Of a stretch of 64,000 nucleotides of DNA, positions 53,879 to 63,915 are shown one piece after another. This DNA comes from Sideroxyarcus sp. (GTDB lineage: Bacteria > Pseudomonadota > Gammaproteobacteria > Burkholderiales > Gallionellaceae). The stretch is from NCBI GenBank assembly GCA_030652215.1, contig JAUSBC010000017.1, positions 1 through 64,000 on the forward strand, in the 5' to 3' direction. Under the pieces are notes generated by a model that was not told the DNA's origin, did no database searches, and saw only the letters and a list, made by a program, of their open reading frames with translations. The position numbers and the translations under genes were made by a program. Position 1 is the first letter of the stretch, and the number at the start of each line of letters is the position of its first letter.

Positions 53879-55579
53879 TTATTTGGACATGCTGTTCATG
53901 CGATCACGGCTCTGTCCGATGGCGTCAGACCAGTCCTTGTCGCTGTCAACCACGGTCGGCTTGAGCAGGATGATCAGTTCGCGTTTTTCGGTGCGCTTGC
54001 TGGTTTGGCCGAAAATCGACTTGGGCAGCATCGGCAGGCCGGACTCGTCGTTCACTTCGGCCTGGCGCATCAAGCCGCCTATTGCCACGATCTGTCCGTC
54101 ACGCGCACGCACGATACTGTCCGTTTCCGAAACCGAACTTGATGCCAGGGGCAGATTGAAGATATTCGAAATTCCGCCCGAGGAAGTGCCCAAATCCACC
54201 GTCTTGTTCACGGTCGTAACCGTGCTCACCGAGGGATGCACATGCAGGATGATCTCATTGTTCTCATCGATGCGCGGGGTCACATCCAGCATGATGCCGG
54301 AGAAGAACGGTTGCACCTTCACCGTCGGCGAGGTTCCCGCCACCGTCGCGGTAGCTTGCGTGCCGCCCGAGACTTCGGTCACGAAGAACTCGTCCGTCCC
54401 CACCTTCAGCACCGCCTTCTGGTTGTTCAAGGTCGCAATGCGCGGACTCGACAGCACATGCACATTGCCTTGGGACTCCAGGAAATTCAACAAGGCCGCA
54501 AAATTGCTGGTCTGGAACGCCAGTCCGAATAATGTGCCCGCAATGGCTCCGGTCGGCAAGGCATTCGCGGCCGTAGTTTGTAGCGAGGCGCCCGGTATCG
54601 AGGAAAGAAGCGAATTCGACAACAAGGACGCCGTAGAGCCGCCCGGCGACAGCGAACTACCCGTACTGCCCATCCCTGCCGTCACGTGGCTGTTCGGGCG
54701 ATTCCCGAACACTGCCCAATTCACGCCGGACTGGAACGCGTCATTCAATTGCACTTCCACGATCTTGGCCTCAAGTATCACCTGGCGCTCGATGGAAAGC
54801 TGCGAGGCCTTGAGGTAAGCCGTCACATTCTTTAACTCGTCCGGCATGGCGCGAATCACGATCACGCCCGACATCGGACTGATGACCACATTGCGGCCGG
54901 CCTCGTCGCCGACGATCATTTTCAGCGCCTTGCTCAACTCGTCCCAGAAATCGGTATTGCTGGTCATGGTCACTTTGCTGCTATCACGGCTGCCGGTGGC
55001 ATCGGTCGCGGCAGCGGCTCCCGTTCCGGATGAACCGATCGCGGTGTCTCCCACCGAGCCCGAGGCAACGCGCAACGAAGACTTGCCCTCGCGCTGACCG
55101 GTGAGATAGCTCACCTGGAAAATGCGTGTCTGCAATGTCAGCGGCTGGATGTAAATGCGCGAACCGTCCACTTTGTAGTCGTAGCCATACATCTCGCGAA
55201 TGGCTTCCAACGCGTCGAACACCGTTACGTCCTTCAATGTGAGCGAAATAAAACCGCTCACATCCGGATGCACCAGCACGCTGTAGCGGGTGCCGGAAAC
55301 AACGGCCATGAATACATGTTTGGCGGGCGTGTTATTGACCGCCAGGTCGAATTTGGCTTCCATCGGTTTGTTGTCGGCCTGGAATGGCGACACCGACAGC
55401 GGCGGCAGGAGCGCCTGATCGACCGCCTCCGGTTTGGCCGACTCCGGTTTGGCCGCCTCGGGACTTGCGGCAGCGGCATCCATTTCCTGCTTGAGCAGGT
55501 TCGCCGTTTGGTTCTTGCCGCCGCCCGTTGCGCAGGCCGACAGGAACAGCAACGACAACAAAACTAACGCGTGTTTCAT
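53879..55579 (-). CDS. mshL: MSHA secretin MshL
   Basis: The 566-residue lipoprotein (lipobox LSACA) has an N-terminal region with an STN/N0 domain (DVTVFDALEAIREMYGYDYK), a serine/glycine-rich insert, an N1-type domain (VVISPMSGVIVIRAMPDE) and a C-terminal secretin channel (RIATLNNQKAVLKVG, ITPRIDENNEI-like DVTPRIDENNEIILHV and IGGLMRQ). It forms the outer-membrane pore for the pilus. It overlaps mshK by four bases. Confidence 0.94.
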   Translation of the reverse strand: MKHALVLLSLLFLSACATGGGKNQTANLLKQEMDAAAASPEAAKPESAKPEAVDQALLPPLSVSPFQADNKPMEAKFDLAVNNTPAKHVFMAVVSGTRYSVLVHPDVSGFISLTLKDVTVFDALEAIREMYGYDYKVDGSRIYIQPLTLQTRIFQVSYLTGQREGKSSLRVASGSVGDTAIGSSGTGAAAATDATGSRDSSKVTMTSNTDFWDELSKALKMIVGDEAGRNVVISPMSGVIVIRAMPDELKNVTAYLKASQLSIERQVILEAKIVEVQLNDAFQSGVNWAVFGNRPNSHVTAGMGSTGSSLSPGGSTASLLSNSLLSSIPGASLQTTAANALPTGAIAGTLFGLAFQTSNFAALLNFLESQGNVHVLSSPRIATLNNQKAVLKVGTDEFFVTEVSGGTQATATVAGTSPTVKVQPFFSGIMLDVTPRIDENNEIILHVHPSVSTVTTVNKTVDLGTSSGGISNIFNLPLASSSVSETDSIVRARDGQIVAIGGLMRQAEVNDESGLPMLPKSIFGQTSKRTEKRELIILLKPTVVDSDKDWSDAIGQSRDRMNSMSK

Positions 55580-56010
55580 TTAATTCCTCCCACATCTTGC
55601 CCCGGCAGATCTGTCTGCCCGGAAGCTTTCTCTTGTATATCACCCGCACCCGGCACCGCACGGTTTTTCGTAATGCTCACCTTGGGAAAAAGCTCAACCA
55701 CGCGCCGTCCCTGTGCGTTCTGCAGCACCACACTGCTCTCGCGCACTTCGACCAGTCTGGAGTCCCCGTACTTGCCGCCTTCGAGCACCGTGACGCCGTT
55801 GATGATGGCGGCGCGGTATCGCGGCGAAATGATGACGGACTGCAATCCGCGCTGCGCCGTCTCTTCCGGAACGACATCCGACTCGCTACCCGCACCGCTG
55901 CTGTTCAAGTCGATGGAAGGGCGCGTCGGGTCCGGCAAAACCTCCGCCCCCGCGAACTGCGGCAGGCACAGCAAGCACGCTGCGAGCAGCACTCTCAAAC
56001 CTGTAGCCAT
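55576..56010 (-). CDS. mshK: MSHA biogenesis protein MshK
   Basis: The 144-residue protein has a signal peptide (MATGLRVLLAACLLCLPQFAGA) followed by DPTRPS, the motif that opens MshK/PilP/GspC-type periplasmic parts, and a small HR-like domain (LQSVIISPRYRAAIINGVTV, in part). It probably links the inner-membrane platform to the secretin. It overlaps mshJ by 16 bases and mshL by four. Confidence 0.85.
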   Translation of the reverse strand: MATGLRVLLAACLLCLPQFAGAEVLPDPTRPSIDLNSSGAGSESDVVPEETAQRGLQSVIISPRYRAAIINGVTVLEGGKYGDSRLVEVRESSVVLQNAQGRRVVELFPKVSITKNRAVPGAGDIQEKASGQTDLPGQDVGGIK

Positions 56011-56672
56011 GTCTTGTCCAAACTCAGGGTGTAAAGCGTCAGGCTCAACTCAACGGTGGGATGCTGCACCACGTCCATTTTCGCCACGCCCCAGAACATC
56101 TGCGTGGGCATCTTTTCCAGCGCCGCCAGGTATTGCGTCAACTCGGCATAGCTGCCGCGCACCGTGATCTTCACGCCGTGCTTGTATATCTGGCTTTCCG
56201 GGCCGGTCAACTGAACCGCCTCCGCATCGACGGACGGCTCGATCAGTAGGCTCACCGGCAGGGTTTCGAGCGCGACCAACCGCAGGCCGGCGTTCTTGTT
56301 CAGCACCTGTTCCAATAGCTGCGCCATCTTTTCCGGCGGCACCAGCTTGTCGCGGCGCCCCTTCAGGTAGTTATCTCCTTCGGCAATCTGCTGGCGCAGC
56401 GCGCGTATGCGATCACGCTGGGGCGAATTCGCATCGGCCTGCTGCGCCTGCAGCAGTGCAGCGAGCTGCGACTGAACTTCCTTCATCTTTTCCTGCTGCT
56501 GGACGACCTGCGCGGACAGGGCCTTCTGCCGGACCAGCAACGGTTCGAGAAACGCATAGTTGATCAGTGACACCACCAGGAACGCGGCGGCGGCAAACAC
56601 CAGCACGCGCTCGCGCAAGGAGAACCCGTCCACTTTGGCGACGATCTTGTCGATCTGCTCCTTAATCTTCAT
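55995..56672 (-). CDS. mshJ: MSHA biogenesis protein MshJ (PilO-like)
   Basis: The 225-residue protein has a cytoplasmic start, one membrane segment (VLVFAAAAFLVVSLINYAFL, about 24-43), a long coiled coil (about 48-110) and a ferredoxin-like periplasmic domain ending VELSLTLYTLSLDKTWLQV. This is the PilO/GspM layout. With MshI2 it forms the inner-membrane alignment part. It overlaps mshI2 by four bases. Confidence 0.88.
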   Translation of the reverse strand: MKIKEQIDKIVAKVDGFSLRERVLVFAAAAFLVVSLINYAFLEPLLVRQKALSAQVVQQQEKMKEVQSQLAALLQAQQADANSPQRDRIRALRQQIAEGDNYLKGRRDKLVPPEKMAQLLEQVLNKNAGLRLVALETLPVSLLIEPSVDAEAVQLTGPESQIYKHGVKITVRGSYAELTQYLAALEKMPTQMFWGVAKMDVVQHPTVELSLTLYTLSLDKTWLQV

Positions 56673-57298
56673 TTCTTCGCCTCATCGGGTATCGCGGTCG
56701 AGCGCAGACTGAATTCGACATAGCGCGGAACCAGGCGCTCGCCGTCTTTCTTGGGCTGCTGCATCTGCAACGTGGAGAATGTCTTGCCGTGCATAACCCT
56801 TTCCCGCCCCAAGCGCTGTATGAACGACGGCACCAGCCGCGGATTCACCACTGCACCGCTCAAACTCATCTGCGCGCCGTCCCCGGTGATGTCGAACGCG
56901 GTCAGCCACAGGCCGCTGACCGACTGCCGCGCAAATGCGCGCATATACTCCGAATAACCCTCGGTGTTGCCGAGCGCACCGCTCTTGAGCAGATTCAGCA
57001 CCGTGTCCTGTGCGGCCGCCTGCGCTTCCACCTGTTTCAGTTCGTCTTCCAGCTTCTGTCCGGTTTGCTGCAGCGAATATTCTCTGGTGAAGTTGGCCAG
57101 CCGCGTTTGCTCGGACACATAGCGCTTGCCCATTTCGTCCGCCTGTTTCGACAACTGCGCGACCTGGTACGCCGCGTAGCCGTAAAACACCGCCGACCCG
57201 AGCACAATCAAACCCAACGCCTGCAACATCGCGGTCACAGAAAAATACTTCTTCTGCTTCAGGAATACCGGATTGAAAAGATTGATCTGCTGGCTCAT
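56669..57298 (-). CDS. MSHA biogenesis protein MshI2 (PilN-like)
   Basis: The 209-residue protein opens MSQQINLFNPVFLKQKKYFS, the PilN-type INLFNP motif that binds the PilM-like partner, then has one membrane segment (MLQALGLIVLGSAVFYGYAAY), a coiled coil (about 50-110) and a periplasmic domain (LSGAVVNPRLVPSFIQRLG). It overlaps both neighbours by four bases. The name MshI2 follows its place after MshI. Confidence 0.87.
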   Translation of the reverse strand: MSQQINLFNPVFLKQKKYFSVTAMLQALGLIVLGSAVFYGYAAYQVAQLSKQADEMGKRYVSEQTRLANFTREYSLQQTGQKLEDELKQVEAQAAAQDTVLNLLKSGALGNTEGYSEYMRAFARQSVSGLWLTAFDITGDGAQMSLSGAVVNPRLVPSFIQRLGRERVMHGKTFSTLQMQQPKKDGERLVPRYVEFSLRSTAIPDEAKK

Positions 57299-58251
57299 AG
57301 CGCCTTCTTCTCATGACGCAAAGCCGCGCCCAGCACGGGCAGGGCGTAACTGACAAATTCGCTGTCCGTCAATTCCGGCACGGCGAAAATATCCATGCCC
57401 TGCGCCAAATCCAGCATTTCCACGGGCAAACCCAGATTGGTCGTGAGCATCTTGTCCAGCCCCAGCGATTCCGGCGCGGACAGCAAAATGCGATTCACCG
57501 GAATGTGATGGAACTGGCGGTCGAAGTAATCCAGCGAGCGCTGCACTTCCAGCTCCACACGGTCCAGGTACTGTTGGCGCAGATTTTCGTCCGCGTCCTG
57601 CAACTGTCCCAGCGTGATTTCCAGGCGGCGCGCCAGAAACAGCTCGCCGTCACAAGTAATGGTGAGCAAGCCGCCCTCGTCGCCGAAGGCCAGCATCGCC
57701 AGACCGCGCCCTTCCATCTCGAACAGGGCCGCGACGTTACGCTGCGCCATTTCCGGGATGTCAATCACGCTCAACTCGATTTTGGCTTTCTCGAACAATT
57801 CGATACGCCTGCGTATCGTCTCGTTGGAAGCGGCAACGGCATAAAGCGATTGCGGACGGTCGCCGCCGTATTTATTGACAGGTATCTGCAGCACGTCGAT
57901 GGTGGCATCGTCGATGTGGTAACTCAGCGAATCCTTGATTTTCCAGCGTATCGCGGTCTTCAGCTCATCGACCGGAACATTCGGCGCATCCACCATCATC
58001 AGTTGATATTCGTTGGCGGACAGCAGCGTGGTAAATCTGGCGTCTTCGAGTTGCGCATCCTTGCGCACCTTTTCCAGCGTGGAGGCTGTCACCTCGGGGA
58101 GCGGGTAAAAAACGCACTTCGAAATTTGCGGGCGAGTACCCACATATTTTGCCTGCGCAATATGCACGCCCCGCTTGCTGATAACGACGGCAATCCACCC
58201 GCTGGCACGGCTACTTTTCTTGAAAACTTTGAAGAATTGGGGCATTTCCAT
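57295..58251 (-). CDS. mshI: MSHA biogenesis protein MshI (PilM-like)
   Basis: The 318-residue protein has the actin-like PilM pattern: SGWIAVVISKRGVHIAQAKY at the N-terminus, VPVDELKTAIRWKIKDSLSYHIDDATIDVL in part, and RSLDYFDRQFHHIPVNRILLSAP. No signal peptide is seen; it acts in the cytoplasm with the PilN-like partner. It is the first gene of the I-I2-J-K-L-M-N run and has a promoter just upstream, so close that the leader would be almost absent. Confidence 0.88.
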   Translation of the reverse strand: MEMPQFFKVFKKSSRASGWIAVVISKRGVHIAQAKYVGTRPQISKCVFYPLPEVTASTLEKVRKDAQLEDARFTTLLSANEYQLMMVDAPNVPVDELKTAIRWKIKDSLSYHIDDATIDVLQIPVNKYGGDRPQSLYAVAASNETIRRRIELFEKAKIELSVIDIPEMAQRNVAALFEMEGRGLAMLAFGDEGGLLTITCDGELFLARRLEITLGQLQDADENLRQQYLDRVELEVQRSLDYFDRQFHHIPVNRILLSAPESLGLDKMLTTNLGLPVEMLDLAQGMDIFAVPELTDSEFVSYALPVLGAALRHEKKAL

Positions 58252-58261
58252 AATTAGCGTG

Positions 58262-58290
58262 AACTTAAGTTACTAACCCATTGCTGTCAA
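58262..58290 (-). promoter_or_regulatory. Sigma70 promoter for mshI-N
   Basis: On the minus strand there is TTGACA, a 17-base spacer and TAAGTT, the -10 ending 10 bases before the mshI ATG. Transcription would start only about four bases before the ATG. A palindrome (GGAAAT-GACT-ATTTCC, 58326-58341) and a repeated CCGGACA lie upstream and could bind a regulator. Confidence 0.6.
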
Positions 58291-58411
58291 GGGATTTTTT
58301 GCCGCGCTTCGACCATCGCCGGACAGGAAATGACTATTTCCGGACAAACAGCGCCAATTCCGACAATTGCCGCCACTTCGGGCAGAACTCCCACTTGTCA
58401 GCAAACGGACA

Positions 58412-61400
58412 TCAATAAGCCTCGCGCATATAGATAAACTGGTTCGCCCCCTTGTAAACGCCGAAGGTCACGAGCCCGGCAACGCCCGGATTCACAGCCT
58501 CCCCATTGCTGCCCGTCAGCAAATAGCTCGGCGCGTCCGCGCCGCCCAGAAGAATATCGGCACTGCCGGCAATCCCCGGCCTGTTCACGGTAAACGATCT
58601 CAGCCCGGCCGCGACCGCAACCGACCCGATATTTGTCACGACGACATTGCCGACCAGCAACGGCCCCTTTCTGATGGTTACCAGCATGGTTGCAGGATTG
58701 AACGAGGTCACATTATCGGTGGAACTGGTCAGCCAACTCGTTCCATCCCAGTACTGCACCGTTGCAGTCAACGGTAGCGGCAATTGCTCCGAACCATAAG
58801 CACTAGAGACTTTCATGCGACCGACCCGCACCTGCACCCCGCCTTCGACCGAAGTCGCCGGGGCACTCGCCCGTCGCGAGGTCACGCCGTCGCCGCCTGC
58901 TGACTCAGTCGCACGCAGGTAAATATCGGTCGGTGCTGTCGCCACCGTATCCAAGGTGTAGAGCGGCCGGTCAATTGCGGTAGTTGCTACACCCGCCCCG
59001 AAAGTTGCGGCGGTGATGGCGGTATTGGCCAGTGCACCGTTCGGATTCTGGTCTGCTACGCTGCCCGGCGCATCCCATGCACCCAGCGTCACGGCATGAG
59101 CATAATTGCTGTAGTAATTCAGCGTCGTGCCGCCCGCCAGGTTCCTGGCCATGACTTGGGTGGTGAAATTCTGGCCGGAATAAACGAAACCGGTCGATGC
59201 CGCTGGCGGGCAGATCGAACCGCTTGGGCATGGGCATATCTGTCCTGCCGGGCAGAGCATGGGCACACCGGCCACGGTGCCGATTGCGGTATCGAAATGA
59301 TCTGGGATGAAGCGCCCAAAGGCAAAGCCTGTCTTGTTGCCGACATAACATCCATAGCGACCATTGATGAGCACATCGGAAAGGTTGTTGGGCACAGTGC
59401 CGTTGGTGGTGTTCGCCGACAGCAGGCAGTCGCAGGTGTCGGTGGTGGCGCAATTCGGCAGTTGATTGATCTGATCTACGCTGGTGAAACCCGTGTCGCG
59501 GAAAGTGCCGGGATTGGCATAGAAGTAGCCCACTTCGGAATACGTGGCGTTACTGCCCTGCGCAGTGTTTGCCTGTATCGCTGAGTTATAGGTCACGGTG
59601 TTGACCGTAAAAGGAGTGAGCGCAAGCGCACCCACCGTACCGCCGCTGATCTGGGCCGATACATTGCTCGGCAATTGTGCAGTTAGCGCGCTGGGCACCA
59701 GCGTCAGCACGCCGATGTAGCCGGTGGGTGCCGTCGCTGCGCCAAGATTGAAGGAGGCCCCGGCCCGAATGGTGTTCGCATCGGACGGACTTGGCGGAGT
59801 CGCCAGCGTGTTAGTGGAATTCAAGACCACCGCAGAAGGTCGCACGGCGAACTTGTCATAGGAACAGGCGTACGTGTACGGCGCTGCCGATCCGATCCTG
59901 ATGCGCACTTGGGCGCTTGGTGCCACGGCAGCGCAGGTCATCGAGACCGTTCTGCGCCCTGCGGCAAGCGTAACGGACTGTGCCGTATTCAATGCCGTGC
60001 TGGTTGAAGAGCAGGCTGCGCTGGATGTATCGACAAGATCGACCGACACCGTGGTGTTCTTGGTGGTATCGACCGTGGTGGCGGGCGTGCCCACCGCCAC
60101 GACATCCAGATTGAAAGCCGTTCCGGCCAGCTTGGTGTAGAGATGCGTTTGCGGATTGGCGCCGACTTCGACAGCGTCGAACGAGCAGTCGGTCGCGCCG
60201 ACGCTCAGGGTGCACGTTTCCGTCGCACCATTGAAGCAGCGAGTGGCTCCCGCAGGATTGGGCGACACACTGGTCGTGCCCAGTGTCAGGGTGGGCGCGC
60301 TGATAGCGGAGTTATTCAATGTCGCCGTCGCCACACCGCCGTTTATCGTCAAGATGTCACTGGGGGTCCAGCCGTTGGGCGAAAGATGAACCGTCACCGT
60401 CCCCGGATACAGGCTGGAACAACTCGCGTTCATGCAGGCCTTCACCGTTACAGTCTTGGGAGCGCAAGTGGATGCCGTGCCGTCATGTTCGATCTGGATA
60501 TGATCGAAAGTGCTTGCCCCGCACAGCCTGCCCAGATTCATGTCCGCCTGAACTTCGGCTGCGGTCAGCTCATAGTCGTAGATTTTGGCCTCGTCTATCA
60601 TGCCGTGGAAATTCCGCGCGGGGAGCAAGCCGCAACCAGAACCGGTAGCGATATCCCCGCCGATATAGAACGGACAGGCATTGGTCGCCAGGGTACCCGT
60701 CCAGTTGTTTGTGTTCACATCCTCCACCCCGTTGATATAGATGCGCTGCCTTCTGTTTCCGGGTGTCGAATCGAAGGTAATGGCGATGTGCGTCCATTGA
60801 TTCGTTGGAATTATCGCGGCGGAAGTCAGGGTGGAGGAGTTCCACCACCAGTACAGCCGCCCTTGTTGATTTAGGTGAAACTCGTAATTGACGTCGTTGG
60901 ACAGGATCGAATATAGATCGCTGCCTCCAGTGGGATAGGCGGTCGGATAAATCCAGGCTGATGCCGATAGCCGGTTGGTAAACTGGAAATACGGACTGCT
61001 CGCCGATTCCACTACGGCTCTGCCGTCGAAACTGCCCGCATTGCAGAATCCGCCAACGACCGAAGGATGCTCGGATGCGATGGTCGGGCTGGGCGCGACC
61101 GTATTGGTGGTGGTGGGCGTGGTAGTCGTGCGGCGCCGTCCGTTCAACCCATTGCCGCCGCTGTCGATCACCTCCCCGGTCGCCCCCGTCCACGATCCTG
61201 CGGCCTCGTCCATGCTGTAGCGCGTAATGGCGCTCGGCAGAATCAGGATGTCGGCGCTGGCCGGGGTTGCACCCGGCGAGGTGACGGTATTGGTATATGT
61301 GCCCTGCGCTGTCGGCTGAACCACCAGCGTTAACTGCGCGCTACCGCCCGAGGGCAGATAGGGAATGGTCCAGGTGAGGGTCTGGCCGACCACGTTCACG

Positions 61401-63460
61401 GTCCCCAGCGTGGCCGCATTGGTGGTGTAGGTCATGGTGGCCGGAATCACATCCGTCAGCACCACATTGTTCAATGCGCCGGGCGTGGAATTGGTGGCCG
61501 TAAGTTCGTACGTTACATAGCTGTCGACAGCCGCAGCAGAAGTCCCGGCAGATTTGCCGAGGGTCACTACAGGCGGCAGCACCGCGCCCACCGCATAACT
61601 GCCAAAGATAGTCTGTCCGGGGTAAGTGGCCGTTGTGCCGCTCGCCGAACCGGCCAAGGCAGACCAAGTTGTCGCGCCGCGCATTCCAACCTGGAAAGTG
61701 GAAACCGTTGCGCCGACATCCACATCACCCGCAACAAAGTTGAAAGTGGCGGTGTAACTCCCCCCGCTTGGCAAAGTGGACATCGTGTCGCCGACGGCGC
61801 CCAGCGTCCAATAGCGGTTGACATCCTGCGCCGGGTTGATTCCCGAGGTGGATATTTGGGGGTGCTCGCCATTGGCGGCGCTGCCGGTAAGCGTTCCTCC
61901 CGCGATGCCCGCAAAGTGGGGGACGGTGACGGAGATCGGCGCATAAACCATGGCACTGCCGACAGGATATACACAGGTCACGCTCCAAGCAGGATACGTC
62001 AAACGCAGGTTGCCGTTCACATAGCTGGCGGCACTGCCGCCGGATACCGCACCGGGACAATTCGCGCTGGCGATGAGACTGAATACGCCGGTGGCGATAT
62101 CGCCGCTGGTCAGGGTCAACGTTCCCGGCACGGTCACATTGCGGCTCAACGTCAGGCCGCTGGCATTATTCATGGTCAGATTGCCGAGGCCGGTGTCGGT
62201 GATGCCTCCAATGCTTTGCGCTGTTGTTCCATTTATCAGCCAGGATGTGTTGGGCAGGCTGATTGCCCCGTTATTGGTCAGGTTGCCTCGCAGATTGAGC
62301 GTGGAATAGTTGGCACTCGACACCGTGCTGCCCGCATTCACAGTGAGATTGGTGACCGAGCTCAGGGTGCCGTAGAAAGTTGCCGCCTGCGTCCCGGCAC
62401 GCTCGAAAATCAGATTGTTGACCGTGAGGGCAGCGGAATTATTCGTCAGGTCACCACCGACATTGAAGTCGGTTCTGACCGTGAAGGTAGCGCCAATGGT
62501 CGTGTTGCCCGCAACGGTCAGGTTGTCGACGGTGAACGATGTGCCGTTGACCGTCAGATTGCCGCCCACAGTCAGATCAAAACTGCCGTTGATTCCGTTG
62601 TCCGCCACCGTGCCGGAATTGGTCACATTTCCGCTGATGCTCAGGCTCCGCGCGACAGACCCGGTTTGCTGCAAAGTACCCGAGTTGACGGTAAGCGATA
62701 CTGCACTGGCGCTGGTATCCAGCGACACCACCTGATTGTTGATCGTGACGCTGTCAATGGCAGTAGGCGGGCCGTCACCAGGTCCGGCACCGCAATTCCA
62801 GGTGTTGGCATTGCTCCAATTGCCCGTGACTACCGATACACATGACCGAGGTGCTGGTGTGTAATTGACCACAATCTGGATATGATCCACGCTGATCGTA
62901 TGTGCGTTGCCGCTGGAACTTGCCTTGGTGGCGGCAAATGCCGCCCCAAAATTGGTGTTATTAATATCGGCGGCAGTCCAGGTGGTCCCCCACAATAAAT
63001 CTGACGCGCTACCATGCGCCTCAACCACATCGGACGTTGTATAGGTCGTGCTCGTAGAGTGATCAGTCGTGCCAATCACGCCCGCTTTGACCAGCCGCAT
63101 GGCGGCATCAACACTGCCGCCACCGTCGGTTCTGGAAGATCTCCGCTCGACATTGACGGTAATGCCATCAATTGTCGCTCCCGCAGGTATGGCAAAACCA
63201 TAACCTGTGCATCGCAAGAATCGTGTAGTTGAACCGTCAACCGAAGCCGACGCCCTGTTGTTATCGCTGGAAACTGCCTGTGTGGAATTGCTCCAATCCA
63301 CCGAACCTATGCCAACCACACTTGCACAGGTGGCAGGACTGGCGGTTGCTGTAGCCGCCATGGCACTCCAGCCGTTCAGCAAGGAAAGCGCAACGACACA
63401 CAGCGCAGGCAAGAGCAACTTGATCAGGCGGTAGTTCCGGCAAAGCAGTATGTTATTCAT
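58412..63460 (-). CDS. mshQ: Giant MshQ-like adhesin/pilus-tip protein
   Basis: The start is ATG 63460 (MNNILLCRNYRLIK), with GGAGATGCATC upstream; the track adds 96 residues from another frame. The 1682-residue product has a signal peptide, an N-terminal beta domain (about 40-190), a beta-helix-like repeat stretch (LTVGGNLTVNG type, about 235-455), a DUF11-type repeat (about 630-740), a LamG-like domain with WTHIAITFDSTPGNRRQRIYINGV (about 750-970) and a C-terminal DUF6701/MshQ region (about 975-1682) rich in cysteine pairs such as CPAGQICPCPSGSICP. It follows mshP by 32 bases. The LamG domain suggests carbohydrate binding. Confidence 0.85.
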   Translation of the reverse strand: MNNILLCRNYRLIKLLLPALCVVALSLLNGWSAMAATATASPATCASVVGIGSVDWSNSTQAVSSDNNRASASVDGSTTRFLRCTGYGFAIPAGATIDGITVNVERRSSRTDGGGSVDAAMRLVKAGVIGTTDHSTSTTYTTSDVVEAHGSASDLLWGTTWTAADINNTNFGAAFAATKASSSGNAHTISVDHIQIVVNYTPAPRSCVSVVTGNWSNANTWNCGAGPGDGPPTAIDSVTINNQVVSLDTSASAVSLTVNSGTLQQTGSVARSLSISGNVTNSGTVADNGINGSFDLTVGGNLTVNGTSFTVDNLTVAGNTTIGATFTVRTDFNVGGDLTNNSAALTVNNLIFERAGTQAATFYGTLSSVTNLTVNAGSTVSSANYSTLNLRGNLTNNGAISLPNTSWLINGTTAQSIGGITDTGLGNLTMNNASGLTLSRNVTVPGTLTLTSGDIATGVFSLIASANCPGAVSGGSAASYVNGNLRLTYPAWSVTCVYPVGSAMVYAPISVTVPHFAGIAGGTLTGSAANGEHPQISTSGINPAQDVNRYWTLGAVGDTMSTLPSGGSYTATFNFVAGDVDVGATVSTFQVGMRGATTWSALAGSASGTTATYPGQTIFGSYAVGAVLPPVVTLGKSAGTSAAAVDSYVTYELTATNSTPGALNNVVLTDVIPATMTYTTNAATLGTVNVVGQTLTWTIPYLPSGGSAQLTLVVQPTAQGTYTNTVTSPGATPASADILILPSAITRYSMDEAAGSWTGATGEVIDSGGNGLNGRRRTTTTPTTTNTVAPSPTIASEHPSVVGGFCNAGSFDGRAVVESASSPYFQFTNRLSASAWIYPTAYPTGGSDLYSILSNDVNYEFHLNQQGRLYWWWNSSTLTSAAIIPTNQWTHIAITFDSTPGNRRQRIYINGVEDVNTNNWTGTLATNACPFYIGGDIATGSGCGLLPARNFHGMIDEAKIYDYELTAAEVQADMNLGRLCGASTFDHIQIEHDGTASTCAPKTVTVKACMNASCSSLYPGTVTVHLSPNGWTPSDILTINGGVATATLNNSAISAPTLTLGTTSVSPNPAGATRCFNGATETCTLSVGATDCSFDAVEVGANPQTHLYTKLAGTAFNLDVVAVGTPATTVDTTKNTTVSVDLVDTSSAACSSTSTALNTAQSVTLAAGRRTVSMTCAAVAPSAQVRIRIGSAAPYTYACSYDKFAVRPSAVVLNSTNTLATPPSPSDANTIRAGASFNLGAATAPTGYIGVLTLVPSALTAQLPSNVSAQISGGTVGALALTPFTVNTVTYNSAIQANTAQGSNATYSEVGYFYANPGTFRDTGFTSVDQINQLPNCATTDTCDCLLSANTTNGTVPNNLSDVLINGRYGCYVGNKTGFAFGRFIPDHFDTAIGTVAGVPMLCPAGQICPCPSGSICPPAASTGFVYSGQNFTTQVMARNLAGGTTLNYYSNYAHAVTLGAWDAPGSVADQNPNGALANTAITAATFGAGVATTAIDRPLYTLDTVATAPTDIYLRATESAGGDGVTSRRASAPATSVEGGVQVRVGRMKVSSAYGSEQLPLPLTATVQYWDGTSWLTSSTDNVTSFNPATMLVTIRKGPLLVGNVVVTNIGSVAVAAGLRSFTVNRPGIAGSADILLGGADAPSYLLTGSNGEAVNPGVAGLVTFGVYKGANQFIYMREAY

Positions 63461-63492
63461 GATGCATCTCCAACGTATGCCAGCTCGATTAT

Positions 63493-63915
63493 TCACTGTG
63501 CGATGCTGACCTGTATCCGTCGCTCGACATAGCCCGGCGAACCGGGCGTTCCACCTTGTGATGCAGTCGAAGTCAGGTCGTAGACGGTCACTATGCCGCC
63601 GGTTGCGGTCACTTCGCTTGCCACGGTTGGCACGCAAGTCACCGTCACCGTGAATCCGTTCAGCGTTGTCCCGGCAAACGTTGCTGGCGGCAACACACCT
63701 GCGCACGCACCTGCCCCGCCGCCGCGCAGCACCTGATAAGCCCCCCACTCCACACCCGTCCGCGCCGCTTGATATGCCCGCGTACCAATAACGTCCATGG
63801 CTGAACTCATGTGCTGATTGGTCGAAAAAGTCACCATCGCCGCGCCGAGAAACGCCAGCACCACCAACAGGAAGATGGCAGAAATAATGCTGAATCCTTT
63901 TTGCAGTGTCTTCAT
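63493..63915 (-). CDS. mshP: MSHA minor pilin-like protein MshP
   Basis: The 140-residue protein starts MKTLQKGFSIISAIFLLVVLAFLGA, a PilX/MshP-type class III signal peptide with G-F-S at the cut site and one long hydrophobic helix. The body has two cysteines (GACAGVL and TVTCVP) typical of a disulfide in pseudopilins. It overlaps mshO by four bases and precedes mshQ. Confidence 0.87.
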   Translation of the reverse strand: MKTLQKGFSIISAIFLLVVLAFLGAAMVTFSTNQHMSSAMDVIGTRAYQAARTGVEWGAYQVLRGGGAGACAGVLPPATFAGTTLNGFTVTVTCVPTVASEVTATGGIVTVYDLTSTASQGGTPGSPGYVERRIQVSIAQ

